A DNA stretch of 62,995 nucleotides from an uncultured Vibrio sp. (GTDB lineage Bacteria > Pseudomonadota > Gammaproteobacteria > Enterobacterales > Vibrionaceae). The stretch spans positions 1-62,995 of the forward strand of contig NZ_CANLBV010000018.1 of NCBI RefSeq assembly GCF_947488985.1. Direction: 5' to 3'. The notes beneath the pieces are model-generated. The model was not told the origin of the DNA. It ran no database searches and worked only from the letters and a program-made list of their open reading frames with translations. The translations under genes were made by a program, and so were the position numbers. This document shows positions 27,546-36,562 of this stretch, piece by piece (position 1 is the first letter of the stretch; every line of letters starts with the position of its first letter).

Positions 27546-27971
27546 TTAACGTTTATGTTTCTTTACTGCGATGGTTAAGCGACTGGTGCAGACTAAGCGC
27601 TTACGCTCATCCGTAATATTTATCTGCCATACTTGGGTAGAAACACCAAGGTGGATAGGCTCGGCAGTACCGATAACATGACCTTCTCGCATTGATCTTA
27701 CATGGTTAGCGTTAATATCAAGCCCGACACAGTAATAGCCCTCTGGCACGCAGAAATTTGCGGCCAATGACCCAAGAGTTTCCGCTAAAACAACCGATGC
27801 ACCGCCATGTAACATACCTAATGGCTGATGTGTAAAATGACAAACAGGCATCGTCGCCACCAAAGAATTATCGTTTACCTCGGTATACACAATATTGAGA
27901 TGCTCAATTAAGGTGTTTTTTGAGGTCGCATTGAACGTATCTAGGTCAACGGGCTTTTTCCAAATCGTCAT
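27546..27971 (-). CDS. Hotdog-fold acyl-CoA thioesterase, MenI/YdiI type
   Basis: A 141-aa protein with the family core QPLGMLHGGASVVLAETLGS, where the Glu of AETLGS is the catalytic residue type, and LDINANHVRSMREGHV for CoA binding. It is very close to E. coli YdiI (MenI), which hydrolyses 1,4-dihydroxy-2-naphthoyl-CoA in menaquinone synthesis; substrate identity here is by homology only. The start is ATG 27971, because AAGGA lies 5-6 nt upstream and MTIWKKP aligns with the family N-terminus; the frame to 28016 adds a poor extension. Confidence 0.88.
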   Translation of the reverse strand: MTIWKKPVDLDTFNATSKNTLIEHLNIVYTEVNDNSLVATMPVCHFTHQPLGMLHGGASVVLAETLGSLAANFCVPEGYYCVGLDINANHVRSMREGHVIGTAEPIHLGVSTQVWQINITDERKRLVCTSRLTIAVKKHKR

Positions 27972-28126
27972 ATCGGTCCTTAGTGCTGGATGCTGTATCG
28001 AGTGAGCCACTTTCATATCTAATAATTTTCGTATTTTGTACGTTTATTCAATCATTTTCCGCTACGGTTGGTATTATACAAGTTAATGTTAACATGCATA
28101 AAAACCGAATACACAGAGGAGATTGT

Positions 28127-28918
28127 ATGATGTCATGGATGAAATTCACCTCGCTTCTGACCCTTGCAGGCTTAACCGCGTGTAGCGCTTCCCCAACCGG
28201 AAGAAACCAATTACTGCTTTTTTCAGACCAAGATATGTCTCAGCTTGGCGCACAATCTTTTGAGCAGATGAAGCAAGAGCTGTCGATCAACCAAGATGCT
28301 AAGATCAACGCTTATGTGCAGTGCGTGGCCGACAGTATTACTCAACATATCCCTAAACAAGGCTTCAGTGAATGGGAAGTGGTGGTGTTTGATAGCGATC
28401 AAGTGAATGCGTTTGCATTGCCCGGCGGCAAAATTGGCGTCTACACCGGGCTACTCAACGTCGCGGTTAACCAAGATCAACTCGCAACCGTTATTGGGCA
28501 TGAAGTGGCGCACGTTTTGGCTGACCACAGCAATGAACGCCTTTCACAGTCACAACTGGCGAATACCGGGTTATCGATCACTAACGTTGCTTTGGGTTCA
28601 TCGGAATACAGTCAATATCAAAGTCTAACGATGGCCGCCTTGGGCTTAGGTGTTCAATATGGAGTCATGCTCCCTTATGGGCGAACGCAAGAGTCTGAAG
28701 CCGATATCGTCGGTTTAGAATATATGGCTCAAGCGGGTTTCGACCCCAATCAAAGCATTAACCTATGGCAAAACATGGCAAAAGCATCTGGGGGAAGCCA
28801 GCCACCGGAGCTTCTTTCGACCCACCCTTCTCACAGCACACGAATCAAAGATCTGCAAACCAAGATCATCACCTTACCTCAGTCGAATGCGAGCAAGCCA
28901 AATTGCAAAGTCTATTAA
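28127..28918 (+). CDS. M48 family metallopeptidase lipoprotein (LoiP/YcaL-like)
   Basis: A 263-aa protein with a lipoprotein signal (LAGLTAC, Cys19) and an M48 domain. The zinc motif HEVAH is at residues 125-129, the third-ligand region is ESEADIVGLEYMAQAGFDP, and FALPGGKIGVYTGLL is typical. These periplasmic, outer-membrane-attached proteases take part in envelope quality control. ATG 28127 has a strong GAGGAG 5 nt upstream and begins the signal peptide. A longer frame from 27983 overlaps the divergent thioesterase start and is rejected. Confidence 0.9.
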   Translation: MMSWMKFTSLLTLAGLTACSASPTGRNQLLLFSDQDMSQLGAQSFEQMKQELSINQDAKINAYVQCVADSITQHIPKQGFSEWEVVVFDSDQVNAFALPGGKIGVYTGLLNVAVNQDQLATVIGHEVAHVLADHSNERLSQSQLANTGLSITNVALGSSEYSQYQSLTMAALGLGVQYGVMLPYGRTQESEADIVGLEYMAQAGFDPNQSINLWQNMAKASGGSQPPELLSTHPSHSTRIKDLQTKIITLPQSNASKPNCKVY

Positions 28919-28939
28919 CTTAACTCAAAGTACTGGATA

Positions 28940-28972
28940 CAAAAACGCCCTAGCCAGCTGGTTAGGGCGCTC
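28940..28972 (-). terminator. Terminator of the M50 protease gene, possibly bidirectional
   Basis: CGCCCTA (28946-28952) pairs with TAGGGCG (28963-28969). The minus strand is followed by five T. On the plus strand it may also end the M48 gene, but with a poorer tail. Confidence 0.8.
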
Positions 28973-29014
28973 TCTGTCAATTATCTTTTCTCACTCGAAG
29001 GCCAATTCGAATCG

Positions 29015-30097
29015 TTACGTTCCTAGAATTTGCAGTGGCAGGCTGAGTAACTGATCACCCGTTGAGGCGAAGTACCAGATCACGCCGATCAAGCTACTGA
29101 CTAGCCCTACATACCAAACCAATGACACCACTTGGCCATAGCGATCCAACGGCAATAAGTGGCTATGGTGACGCCCTTTCCACTCAAACAGAATTTCCAC
29201 ACTGCCCATCAGCAATAAGAAGCCAAACAAGGTTAAGTTCAACTGGTAGCTCAACACAATGCCAGCCACAGCCGCCATGATACACAGCACTATACCTAAC
29301 AAGCTGTTCATCGAGAAACTGATACTTTTCAGTACATGTCCTCCATCGAGAGGCAAGATCGGTAATAGGTTAAACAAGTTTAATAAAGCGTTGAATACCG
29401 CAAGCCCCGCGAAGAACATTTCGCCTGTCATCCAGTACAGCACGGTAAACACCAGCGACAATATCAAGCCAAACAGTGGCCCCATGATCGAGATCACCAC
29501 GTCTTGCCAGCGAGTATTGATCTTCTCATCAGAGAGCGCCAAACCACCAAGAAAAGGGATCAAATAGATGCCTTTGGTCTTCATACCAAAGTATTTCATC
29601 GCTCGGATATGACCGTATTCATGAAACATCAAACAAGCGATTAGGGACAGAGCGAACTGAATTGAGAACAGCCATGAATACGCGGCTAAACTGGCTGAAG
29701 CGAGTACCACCTTGATCAATTTGGCGCTTTTTAGTGCTTTCATGCCCAGTGACACTAACCCGATTAAACTGAAACGCTTCTCTGGCTTTGGTGGCACAAC
29801 GGACGTTTGTTGCTCGATATCTTTGGTGTTGCGGTGGCCTTCAGTGATGGTTTGACCATTAACAGTCGCTTTATATGCCATCTCAAACGGTTGCCACTGA
29901 ACCAACGCCTCAACGTGACACTGCAACGTTTCTTCATCAGCACGAAGGGTAAATGCATGCGTTCTCGCCCCCTCTTGCTCAGCCGTTGCATCCAGCTGAG
30001 AAACTAATGTGTTGTCCCAATATAACTGTTGCCACCCTGCCATCGATCCCTCTAAACGGAGCGGTTTCCCAAGAAACTCTATCGCGAGTAATTCCAA
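29015..30097 (-). CDS. M50 site-2-protease-like intramembrane metalloprotease
   Basis: A 360-aa protein. Residues 1-110 form a soluble, beta-rich N-terminal region (WQQLYWDNT; HVEALVQWQPFEM). Multiple membrane helices follow. The zinc motif HEYGH is at 159-163 in the helix LIACLMFHEYGHIRAMKYFG, and the second motif LPLDGGHVL (Asp251) supplies the third ligand, so the active site is complete. It is not RseP: no PDZ domain is seen. Intramembrane cleavage of an unknown substrate is likely. Confidence 0.85.
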   Translation of the reverse strand: MELLAIEFLGKPLRLEGSMAGWQQLYWDNTLVSQLDATAEQEGARTHAFTLRADEETLQCHVEALVQWQPFEMAYKATVNGQTITEGHRNTKDIEQQTSVVPPKPEKRFSLIGLVSLGMKALKSAKLIKVVLASASLAAYSWLFSIQFALSLIACLMFHEYGHIRAMKYFGMKTKGIYLIPFLGGLALSDEKINTRWQDVVISIMGPLFGLILSLVFTVLYWMTGEMFFAGLAVFNALLNLFNLLPILPLDGGHVLKSISFSMNSLLGIVLCIMAAVAGIVLSYQLNLTLFGFLLLMGSVEILFEWKGRHHSHLLPLDRYGQVVSLVWYVGLVSSLIGVIWYFASTGDQLLSLPLQILGT

Positions 30098-30229
30098 ACT
30101 AAAATTCCAATTTAATCACACTAACAGTAAGCCGACATTATGCCGATTTAGCGACAAACGGTAAACACAAACAAATTCGTTACATTTGGAGCAATTGAAC
30201 GCCATTTATCGCTATACAGCACATAAAAA

Positions 30230-30246
30230 TACTGGTCACACCTCCA
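30230..30246. promoter_or_regulatory. Possible FadR half-site upstream of fadL
   Basis: TACTGGTCACACC matches 7 of 8 bases of the left half of the FadR operator AACTGGTCNGACCAGTT but only 3 of 8 of the right half. It is 207 bp before the fadL ATG in the 298-bp divergent region between the M50 gene and fadL. Context (fatty-acid uptake) is the main support. Nothing else stands out in this region. Confidence 0.3.
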
Positions 30247-30452
30247 ACCTATAGTAAACCATTGATTACAATCAGTTAACAAGTTGCAAACCCTGACCAT
30301 CAATGCACATAAGTTCACATTTTAACCATGTATTCTTTGACTTTTTATTGAATTAAATTTTAACATGTCATTTACATTAGAGCTTCAACACCAAAATGCT
30401 CAGTGTGTTTTCAATAATAAAAATGAGATTTGATGCCCTAGGAGGGTCAAGG

Positions 30453-31712
30453 ATGAAAACAGTACAACGCTCTCTCGTTTCACTTTCCGTGTTATTTGCC
30501 TGTAACTCACTGGCGGCGGGCTTCCAAGTTGCAGAACACTCTGCCTCAGGCCTTGGTCGTGCATTTTCCGGTGAAGGTGCTGTCGCCGACAATGCCGGAG
30601 TGCTCGCCAGAAACCCCGCTGCCATGACCCTTTTTGATACTGCACAGTTTTCAGGCGCGGCTTCCATCATAGACCCAGAGGTGAACATTACTCAGCACGA
30701 TGTTCCGGGTTCTGGCGGTCAAAGCCAAGTGTCGAAAGATGTTGCTCCGCTGCAAGTGGTCCCTGCGGCCTATTACATCAGTCCAATCAATGATAAATGG
30801 GCTTGGGGGATTGGCATGTTCTCCAACTATGGCGTCGCGACCGACTATCCCGATGATATTTATGCCGGTGATTTAGCGGGTGATACGTCGTTGATCTCTG
30901 TCAACGTGAATCCGAATGTGGCTTATCGAATTAATGAGCAGTTTAGTCTCGGTGTGGGGGCGAACTTTGTTTATGCCGAAGCCGAGCTGAACCGCCACCA
31001 AGGCGCAATATCAAATATTACGGGGGATGCTGCGTCGAGCAAGCTGATCAGCATGACAGGTGAAACCTTTGCATTGGGCTGGAATGTCGGCGCGCTGTAT
31101 GAAGTGAATCAAAACCACCGATTTTCTATCGCCTACCGCTCTGAGGTCGAGCTCGATTTTGACGATGGCGACTTTACCGATTACACCGGCAGCATAGTAC
31201 AAGGCAGCGCTACCACCACAACGGGACGCCTCAAGGTCACATTACCTTCCATCATCGAGATATCCGCCTTCCATCAACTGACCAACAAATGGGCCATTCA
31301 CTACGGCTGGCAACAAACAGGGTGGAGTAGCTTCAAAGAGTTAAAAGCAACTAGCCCAGATTGTACCGACGGTGAATGTTTCATAAAGACCGAACACTAC
31401 GAAGATAATAACCGCTACTCATTAGGTGCCACGTACCAATTGAATCAACAATGGACGCTAAGAGCAGGCCTCGCCTACGACGAACAAGCCGGAGAGACCA
31501 CATTGAGCATCCCCGACAGTGACCGTTACTGGTACAGCGCGGGCTTAACCTATCAGTTCAACCCTAGCCTTTCTGTTGATGCGGGCTTTGCGCTAGTACA
31601 AAGTAAAGATGGCGATTTCACAGAAACCAACGAATTGGGTCAAACCCTTGAATTCTCTGGCGAAGCAGTCGCCTACCTATCTGCTATTCAAGTCAACTAC
31701 ACCTTCAACTAA
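30453..31712 (+). CDS. fadL: FadL-family outer-membrane long-chain fatty acid transporter
   Basis: A 419-aa protein with a signal peptide (ends NSLAAGFQVAEHSASGLGRA; the sequence after the cleavage site is the FadL hatch signature) and NPAAMTLFD. The C-terminus ends in an aromatic-rich barrel strand (QVNYTFN). It takes long-chain fatty acids into the cell by passive transport through a barrel. ATG 30453 has AGGAGG at ideal spacing; the frame from 30396 adds a non-signal leader. The volA gene follows 13 bp later, an arrangement known in V. cholerae, where VolA releases fatty acids that FadL imports. Confidence 0.9.
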   Translation: MKTVQRSLVSLSVLFACNSLAAGFQVAEHSASGLGRAFSGEGAVADNAGVLARNPAAMTLFDTAQFSGAASIIDPEVNITQHDVPGSGGQSQVSKDVAPLQVVPAAYYISPINDKWAWGIGMFSNYGVATDYPDDIYAGDLAGDTSLISVNVNPNVAYRINEQFSLGVGANFVYAEAELNRHQGAISNITGDAASSKLISMTGETFALGWNVGALYEVNQNHRFSIAYRSEVELDFDDGDFTDYTGSIVQGSATTTTGRLKVTLPSIIEISAFHQLTNKWAIHYGWQQTGWSSFKELKATSPDCTDGECFIKTEHYEDNNRYSLGATYQLNQQWTLRAGLAYDEQAGETTLSIPDSDRYWYSAGLTYQFNPSLSVDAGFALVQSKDGDFTETNELGQTLEFSGEAVAYLSAIQVNYTFN

Positions 31713-31725
31713 ACGGAATTAAGAC

Positions 31726-34156
31726 ATGAAAAAGTTATTTAATGTTTCGCTGCTGACTTCAGCAATGTTTGTTGCCGGTTGTGGTGACGAAACATCAAGC
31801 TCTGGTGCTTCAACCGCAGTTCAATACGAGCAATATATCCAAGATTCACTCGCTCAATCGACCAACATCAAGTTTCAACTGACGGGCGCAGACCTCGCAG
31901 TGCCGCTGCCAAGCTTCGCGTTAATGGATACCACCGATGGCACACTTGCTCTACCGACAAGCGGTGATGATTCGTTAACCAACCCTATCGCAGCAATGAA
32001 CACAGCCGATGGCTGGTCTACCTCCATGCCTATCATCATGGAATTTGAAGGGACTGGCTTAGCCGATGGCGTGGCAACGGGCGGCGTCTATCTGTTAAAG
32101 CTGAGCGACTCACTAACCTCTGAAACTACACCAAGCATCACGCAGGTACTAACGCTAGGTATTGACTTCAATGTGCTATCGAGTGCGGCAAGCGACACCT
32201 TCACCATTGTATTTAATGAATCACTCGATGCGTCCAGTGAATACGTATTGGCACTGTCGAGTGAGCTGACCGATGCAAACGGTGACCCAGTTGGTATGTC
32301 AGCAAGTTATGCGGCGCTTAAATCGAGCGCAGTCATCTACACCGATGGCAGCTTGGCTCAGGCTCAACAAGTGACGCAAGTTGTTGAGCCTGAGCCAAGC
32401 TGCCGCTGCGGGCGCTATTAGCCTTAATACCGAAGACATTATTTACTCGACATGGTTTACCACCGAATCGGTGGGTGACACACTATTCGCCACCAAAGCC
32501 GCAACGGCAACTGGATTGTCAACGGCCAACCTCAATGGAGTATGGACTGGCAGCGCTAACCCTAACTCGGTTGATCTAACAACAGCTTACGTTATGCAGT
32601 TTGCGTCAACGCAATCCTTTAAAGCAGCATTGGCTGACGATAGTGATTTTGACAAATACATTGCTGGTGGAGAGGCTGCTACCATTACGGCCGCTAAAAC
32701 AGCCATAGAAACCATGTACGATAGTTCAGGTGCTGATGTCAATGTCAGCCAAGGGTTTGTGCAACTTCCTCATTACCTAGAGAAAGGCAGCAGTGATTGG
32801 AACTCTCAACCTTTTGAATCAGGGATGCCTAGCCTCGCCAAAGTCTCCAATGCCTTGAGCAACAGTGCGGAGCAAGCCAACATGGCTCAACAGCTTGTTG
32901 CCGCAGGAATTGACACCAGCATCTTAGCGACCAGCCAAACAGAGCAACTGAAACTTATCGGCTTAAGTTTGACGCTTGCGGATGGATCACCGCTCGATAG
33001 CGAAAGAGTGATCACTAAGTATTCACCCGTTCCGCAAGCTAAATCCTTAGAATCGGTTGAATTCTTACTGTTTACACCAAATGGTTCAGACCCTACTGAC
33101 GTGGTTATCTATCAACATGGCATTACCTCAGCAAAAGAGAATGCTTATGCGTTTGCGTATAATCTTGCTCAAGCAGGCATAGCAGTATTAGCCATCGATT
33201 TACCCGTCCATGGCACGCGCAGTTTGGATGATACACGCTCAGCTAACTCTGACGTTTTGGCGTATTTAAACCTCACGAACTTGCCCGTCGCACGTGATAA
33301 CATTCGTCAAAGCGCACTGGATGTGATGGGTTTACGCGCGGCACTCACGGTCTCGTCACAAGCCAGTTTGCTTGGAGACTCGCCACTGAAAGCGTTTGAC
33401 TTAACCACAGGCTCACAAGTTAAGTTCTTAGGTCACTCCTTGGGCGGTATTGTGGGCGCTCCCGCCGTGGCGGCGTCGAACCGTACGCTAGGCAGCGTGA
33501 CTGCCGATGCCCTGTATTCTTTCAGCGCCGCAGCGATTGAGAATTCAGGCGGTCAAATATCCAACCTTCTGCTTGGCTCTACTGAGTTTGGGCCACAAGT
33601 GAAGCATAATGTCGCGTTGAGTGCTCCAACAGAATACGCCAGCTTTGCGAGCGCGAGCTGTGCAAGCTTAACCGACAAACTGTGCTATGAAACCTTTGAA
33701 GCCAATGCAAGCGAAGAGCAGCTAGCCACGATGAGCTCGGCATTTCAACAGTTCGCGTATGCCGCACAAACCGTGTTAGATACCATTGACCCTTACACAA
33801 ACGCTGATCACTTGTTAGAGGCGACGACCCCGATGCCAATTTACATGGGGCAAGTACAAGACGATGACACTGTACCGAACTCAGTTGCAAGCGCACCGCT
33901 TGCTGGTACCACGCCATTGGCGACTAAGCTTGGATTGACCGTTATAGATTCAAGTAATACAACACCGAGCGGCAGTGGCGATTTTGTTAAGTTCAACAAT
34001 GTTGCTGCGCACAGTACTTTCGCTCTGCTGCAAGATGACACAACACCACTGCCATTGGATTTCGCTCATCATGCTGAAATGCAGGCTGAAACTGTGGATT
34101 TCTTGTTAGACAATAACTTGGATTCTGTCTCGAACGCAGGGTCTGTTTTAGAGTAA
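31726..34156 (+). pseudogene. volA: VolA-type surface lysophospholipase, split by a frameshift
   Basis: Two frames together make one VolA-like protein. Frame 1 (31726-32421) has a lipoprotein signal (MFVAGC, then GDE) and the N-terminal domain through QVVEPEP, then goes out of frame (CRCGRY). Frame 2 (open from 32375 to 34156) continues with AAAAGAISLNTEDIIYSTWF and holds the lipase domain with nucleophile motif FLGHSLGGIVGAP, HGTRSLDD and a C-terminal AAHSTFALL with the likely catalytic His. One nucleotide must be removed, or two added, between 32375 and 32418 to join them, within a perfect inverted repeat. VolA cleaves lysophosphatidylcholine at the cell surface and works with FadL. As read, the product would be an inactive 231-aa lipoprotein unless frameshifting or sequence error applies. 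Confidence 0.85.
32347..32404. repeat. Perfect 24-bp inverted repeat inside volA
   Basis: The left arm is 32347-32370 (starts GGCAGCTTGGCT) and the right arm 32381-32404 (ends AGCCAAGCTGCC). The arms are exact reverse complements across a 10-nt loop (GTGACGCAAG). The frameshift that splits volA lies in the right arm or just after it. Confidence 0.95.
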
Positions 34157-34178
34157 CCCCTCCTACTCTATTACCCCA

Positions 34179-34207
34179 ATGCCAGCCTCACCGCTGGCAT
34201 TTTTTAT
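34179..34207 (+). terminator. Terminator of the fadL-volA operon
   Basis: AATGCCAGC pairs with GCTGGCATT (34179-34187 / 34193-34201), followed by a T-rich run. Confidence 0.88.
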
Positions 34208-34229
34208 TTGTCCCTTCACGAACGGTCTC

Positions 34230-34404
34230 ATACCAATCACAGTAAGTAAGTGGTCAGAAATAACGCAGGGAAAAAGCTTGAAAACAAGGCGACTCTTTTC
34301 GACAAACAGCTTAGATAAATAATTATTCTACAATCAAAAATTCTAACGAAGTTAGCGAGGTTTTTAACAAGCTAGTGTGACCAGTTATTTACTACGATTG
34401 GTTT
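34230..34404. repeat. Palindromic intergenic repeat, MITE-like, Vibrio type
   Basis: The ends are imperfect inverted repeats: ACCAATCACAGTAAGTAAGT near 34232 and, read on the other strand from 34402, ACCAATCGTAGTAAATAACT. Inside, AAGCTTGAAAACAAGGCG and CGAGGTTTTTAACAAGCT also mirror each other. The whole 175-bp element is non-coding and could fold into a long imperfect hairpin. I recall very similar sequences as abundant intergenic repeats in Vibrio genomes; that is memory, not a search. Confidence 0.7.
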
Positions 34405-34550
34405 CAGTAACCCCCGTATAAAAAATTAAAACACACGCGTTTGATTTCGGCTAAAATTAATCAAGACAGAATACCGTACGACCTCTTTCTTTATTGCCAA
34501 TAAAGTGGATAATAGCGCGGTAATTAATACCTAATAAATGTGAGTCCATT

Positions 34551-35108
34551 ATGTCTTCTGAAGCTACTATGCTAGAACGCTGCCAATCAAAATGTGAACT
34601 ATGTGGTTCTGATTCTTCTCTTACTGCATACGCAGTGCCGCCACACAGCCACGTAACAGTGGATCACGGCATCATGGTATGTGACAAATGTCTTGGTGAG
34701 ATTGATGCACCTAAAGATATTAACCACTGGCGCAGCCTAACTGACAGCATGTGGAGCCAAGAAGCCCCTGTGCAAGTGACAGTTTGGCGTCAGCTAACGC
34801 GTCTGAACTCTGAAAGCTGGGCTCAGGATGCACTAGACATGATGTATATGGAAGAAGAGACATCAGTATGGGCTCAGATTGGCATGTCTGCTGATGACAA
34901 GCCTTTTGATGTAAACGGCGTTGAGCTTAAAAAAGGTGACGACGTAACAGTAATTAAAGATCTCCCTGTGAAAGGCACTAACCAAGTGATTAAGCAAGGT
35001 ACGGTTATCCGTGGTATCAGCGTTGGTGACGATCCTAAGCTTGTTTCTGGTAAAACAAACGGTGGTCAATCCATGTACGTGATCGCTGAGTTTTGCCGTA
35101 AGAAATAA
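34551..35108 (+). CDS. PhnA/YjdM-type zinc-ribbon protein
   Basis: A 185-aa protein. The N-terminal zinc ribbon has CELCGS near residue 15 and CDKCLG near residue 45. The C-terminal PhnA-like domain (about 115-185) contains DVNGVELKKGDDVTVIKDLP and IKQGTVIRGI, an SH3-like fold. The family is named after E. coli PhnA (YjdM), although a role in phosphonate use is not proven. Two-domain members of this length are common in marine gamma-proteobacteria. It is monocistronic, with a terminator at 35158-35180. Confidence 0.82.
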   Translation: MSSEATMLERCQSKCELCGSDSSLTAYAVPPHSHVTVDHGIMVCDKCLGEIDAPKDINHWRSLTDSMWSQEAPVQVTVWRQLTRLNSESWAQDALDMMYMEEETSVWAQIGMSADDKPFDVNGVELKKGDDVTVIKDLPVKGTNQVIKQGTVIRGISVGDDPKLVSGKTNGGQSMYVIAEFCRKK

Positions 35109-35156
35109 CCTTACGTTAAGAGATAACCTTCCACGAAGATACAGGTAAACACAAAA

Positions 35157-35183
35157 GGGCGCTCGGAATGAGCGTCTTTTTAA
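35157..35183 (+). terminator. Terminator of the PhnA-like gene
   Basis: GGCGCTC (35158-35164) pairs with GAGCGTC (35170-35176, one G-T pair), followed by TTTTTAATT. Confidence 0.82.
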
Positions 35184-35205
35184 TTAGAAAAAAAGTTGGT
35201 TGAGT

Positions 35206-36360
35206 TTAGAAGCCGCTGCCCATATTAATATATACCGCATTCTCTTCACTGCTCATGGCATAGTCTACGCCAAGATGTAAGCCATATCTGCGCGCGATCT
35301 GGTAACGGAAACCGACACCACCGGCATTAACGGTGCTATCGTCGCTGAAACTGTCGTCATGCTTTGCGATACCCGCACCATAAAAGCCGGAAACCTTCCA
35401 ACGATGATCAATGCTGTAAGTCAGTTGACCTTGGATGGTCTCAATCTCATCCCCTTGATAACGGTAAGAAGAGACACCACGCAAAGAAACGTACGGTTTC
35501 GCGGTTGGTGGTACCACCAAATCTTGCTGGTCGAAGTTTTGATAATTAGCAGCCAAACCCAAAGTCCACTTCTTAGAAATTGGGATAAAAGCTTGGCCAT
35601 CGATATTCAAGTTACGGTAATTGTGGTCACTGCCTATCGCTTCGTCGTAGACCATATAATCTGCGGTCAGTTTATAGCCTTTGGTCGGATAAAAAATGTT
35701 ATCTCGGGTGTCATATTCCGCCTCTAAGCCTAAACCAGAGCTGACGGATTCATTACCAAAAATCAGATCTAAAAGGGTATTGTCAAATTCGATCTCAGAT
35801 TTTGCTAACAACTGCTTTAGGCCTAACATCCACGGGGTATGACCAATTCTAAACTGCACCTTTTGTGATATAAGCGCGACTGAAGTCGAGGAACTCACCT
35901 TAAAATCTTGGTCTATCGGCCCGATATTTATTGACGTATATAAATCTAGATTCACCACACCAAAACCAGCGCCACCGGTATATCGAATCGAATCATTGAA
36001 CCATGAACGCCTGTGACCACCAAAGACAAGCCACGTATCATTTTCTGTACCTGCAGCACCCACAACAGACATAGCAGAAGGCATTAATTGAGCGCCACCA
36101 TCAATGGCAGCCAGTGCCGCTTGTTTTCGCTGTTCCTTTTCTTGTTCGGTCTCGTGCAGAAACAGCCCAGCAACACCGCCACCGTAACCGATAGCAGGTT
36201 CCGTAATTAGAATAGGGATAGGCAAGAAACCATGAGCGTTTTCAGCAAGGTGGTGTCCCATATCAAACCGACCATCTACTGGATCGTGAAAGGATGCCTT
36301 AGCACCAAAGGTGGTCAGTAAAGAGCTTGAGAGTAACACAAGCAAACCGCAGCGATTCAT
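35206..36360 (-). CDS. Outer-membrane surface antigen (Omp85/D15-like beta-barrel)
   Basis: A 384-aa protein with a signal peptide (MNRCGLLVLLSSSLLTTFGA) and a 16-strand-type barrel of the BamA surface-antigen family. Family marks include YDTRDNIFYPTKGYKLTADY and a terminal strand AVYINMGSGF ending in Phe. No POTRA domains precede the barrel, so it is not an assembly factor of the classical type. The short N-terminal region (FHDPVDGRFDMGHHLAENAH) is unusual. The start is ATG 36360; the in-frame upstream ATGs at 36426 and 36411 would translate a terminator-like hairpin. The function is unknown. Confidence 0.8.
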   Translation of the reverse strand: MNRCGLLVLLSSSLLTTFGAKASFHDPVDGRFDMGHHLAENAHGFLPIPILITEPAIGYGGGVAGLFLHETEQEKEQRKQAALAAIDGGAQLMPSAMSVVGAAGTENDTWLVFGGHRRSWFNDSIRYTGGAGFGVVNLDLYTSINIGPIDQDFKVSSSTSVALISQKVQFRIGHTPWMLGLKQLLAKSEIEFDNTLLDLIFGNESVSSGLGLEAEYDTRDNIFYPTKGYKLTADYMVYDEAIGSDHNYRNLNIDGQAFIPISKKWTLGLAANYQNFDQQDLVVPPTAKPYVSLRGVSSYRYQGDEIETIQGQLTYSIDHRWKVSGFYGAGIAKHDDSFSDDSTVNAGGVGFRYQIARRYGLHLGVDYAMSSEENAVYINMGSGF

Positions 36361-36373
36361 ATTAAGTAGCCTC

Positions 36374-36399
36374 AAAAAAAACCGAGGCGTAGGCCTCGG
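36374..36399 (-). terminator. Terminator-like hairpin 13 nt before the surface-antigen start (possible attenuator)
   Basis: CCGAGGC (36382-36388) pairs with GCCTCGG (36393-36399), and on the minus strand eight T follow directly (A-run 36374-36381). The surface-antigen SD (GAGG) begins immediately after the T-tract and the ATG is at 36360. It could end the upstream LysR transcript, or act as a regulated leader terminator. Confidence 0.8.
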
Positions 36400-36562
36400 C
36401 TGGAAAGTGTTCATCCATGCAATCAACAGTTGAAATTAAGAACTTGCTCTGACGGGTAAGCCCCTATCAGCACAATTATAGCGACTCGAGCGTCATTTCC
36501 CTACTCTCATATCGAGGATGCCGCCCTACAAAAATGGAGGGACTGAAGTACAACTGTATATT

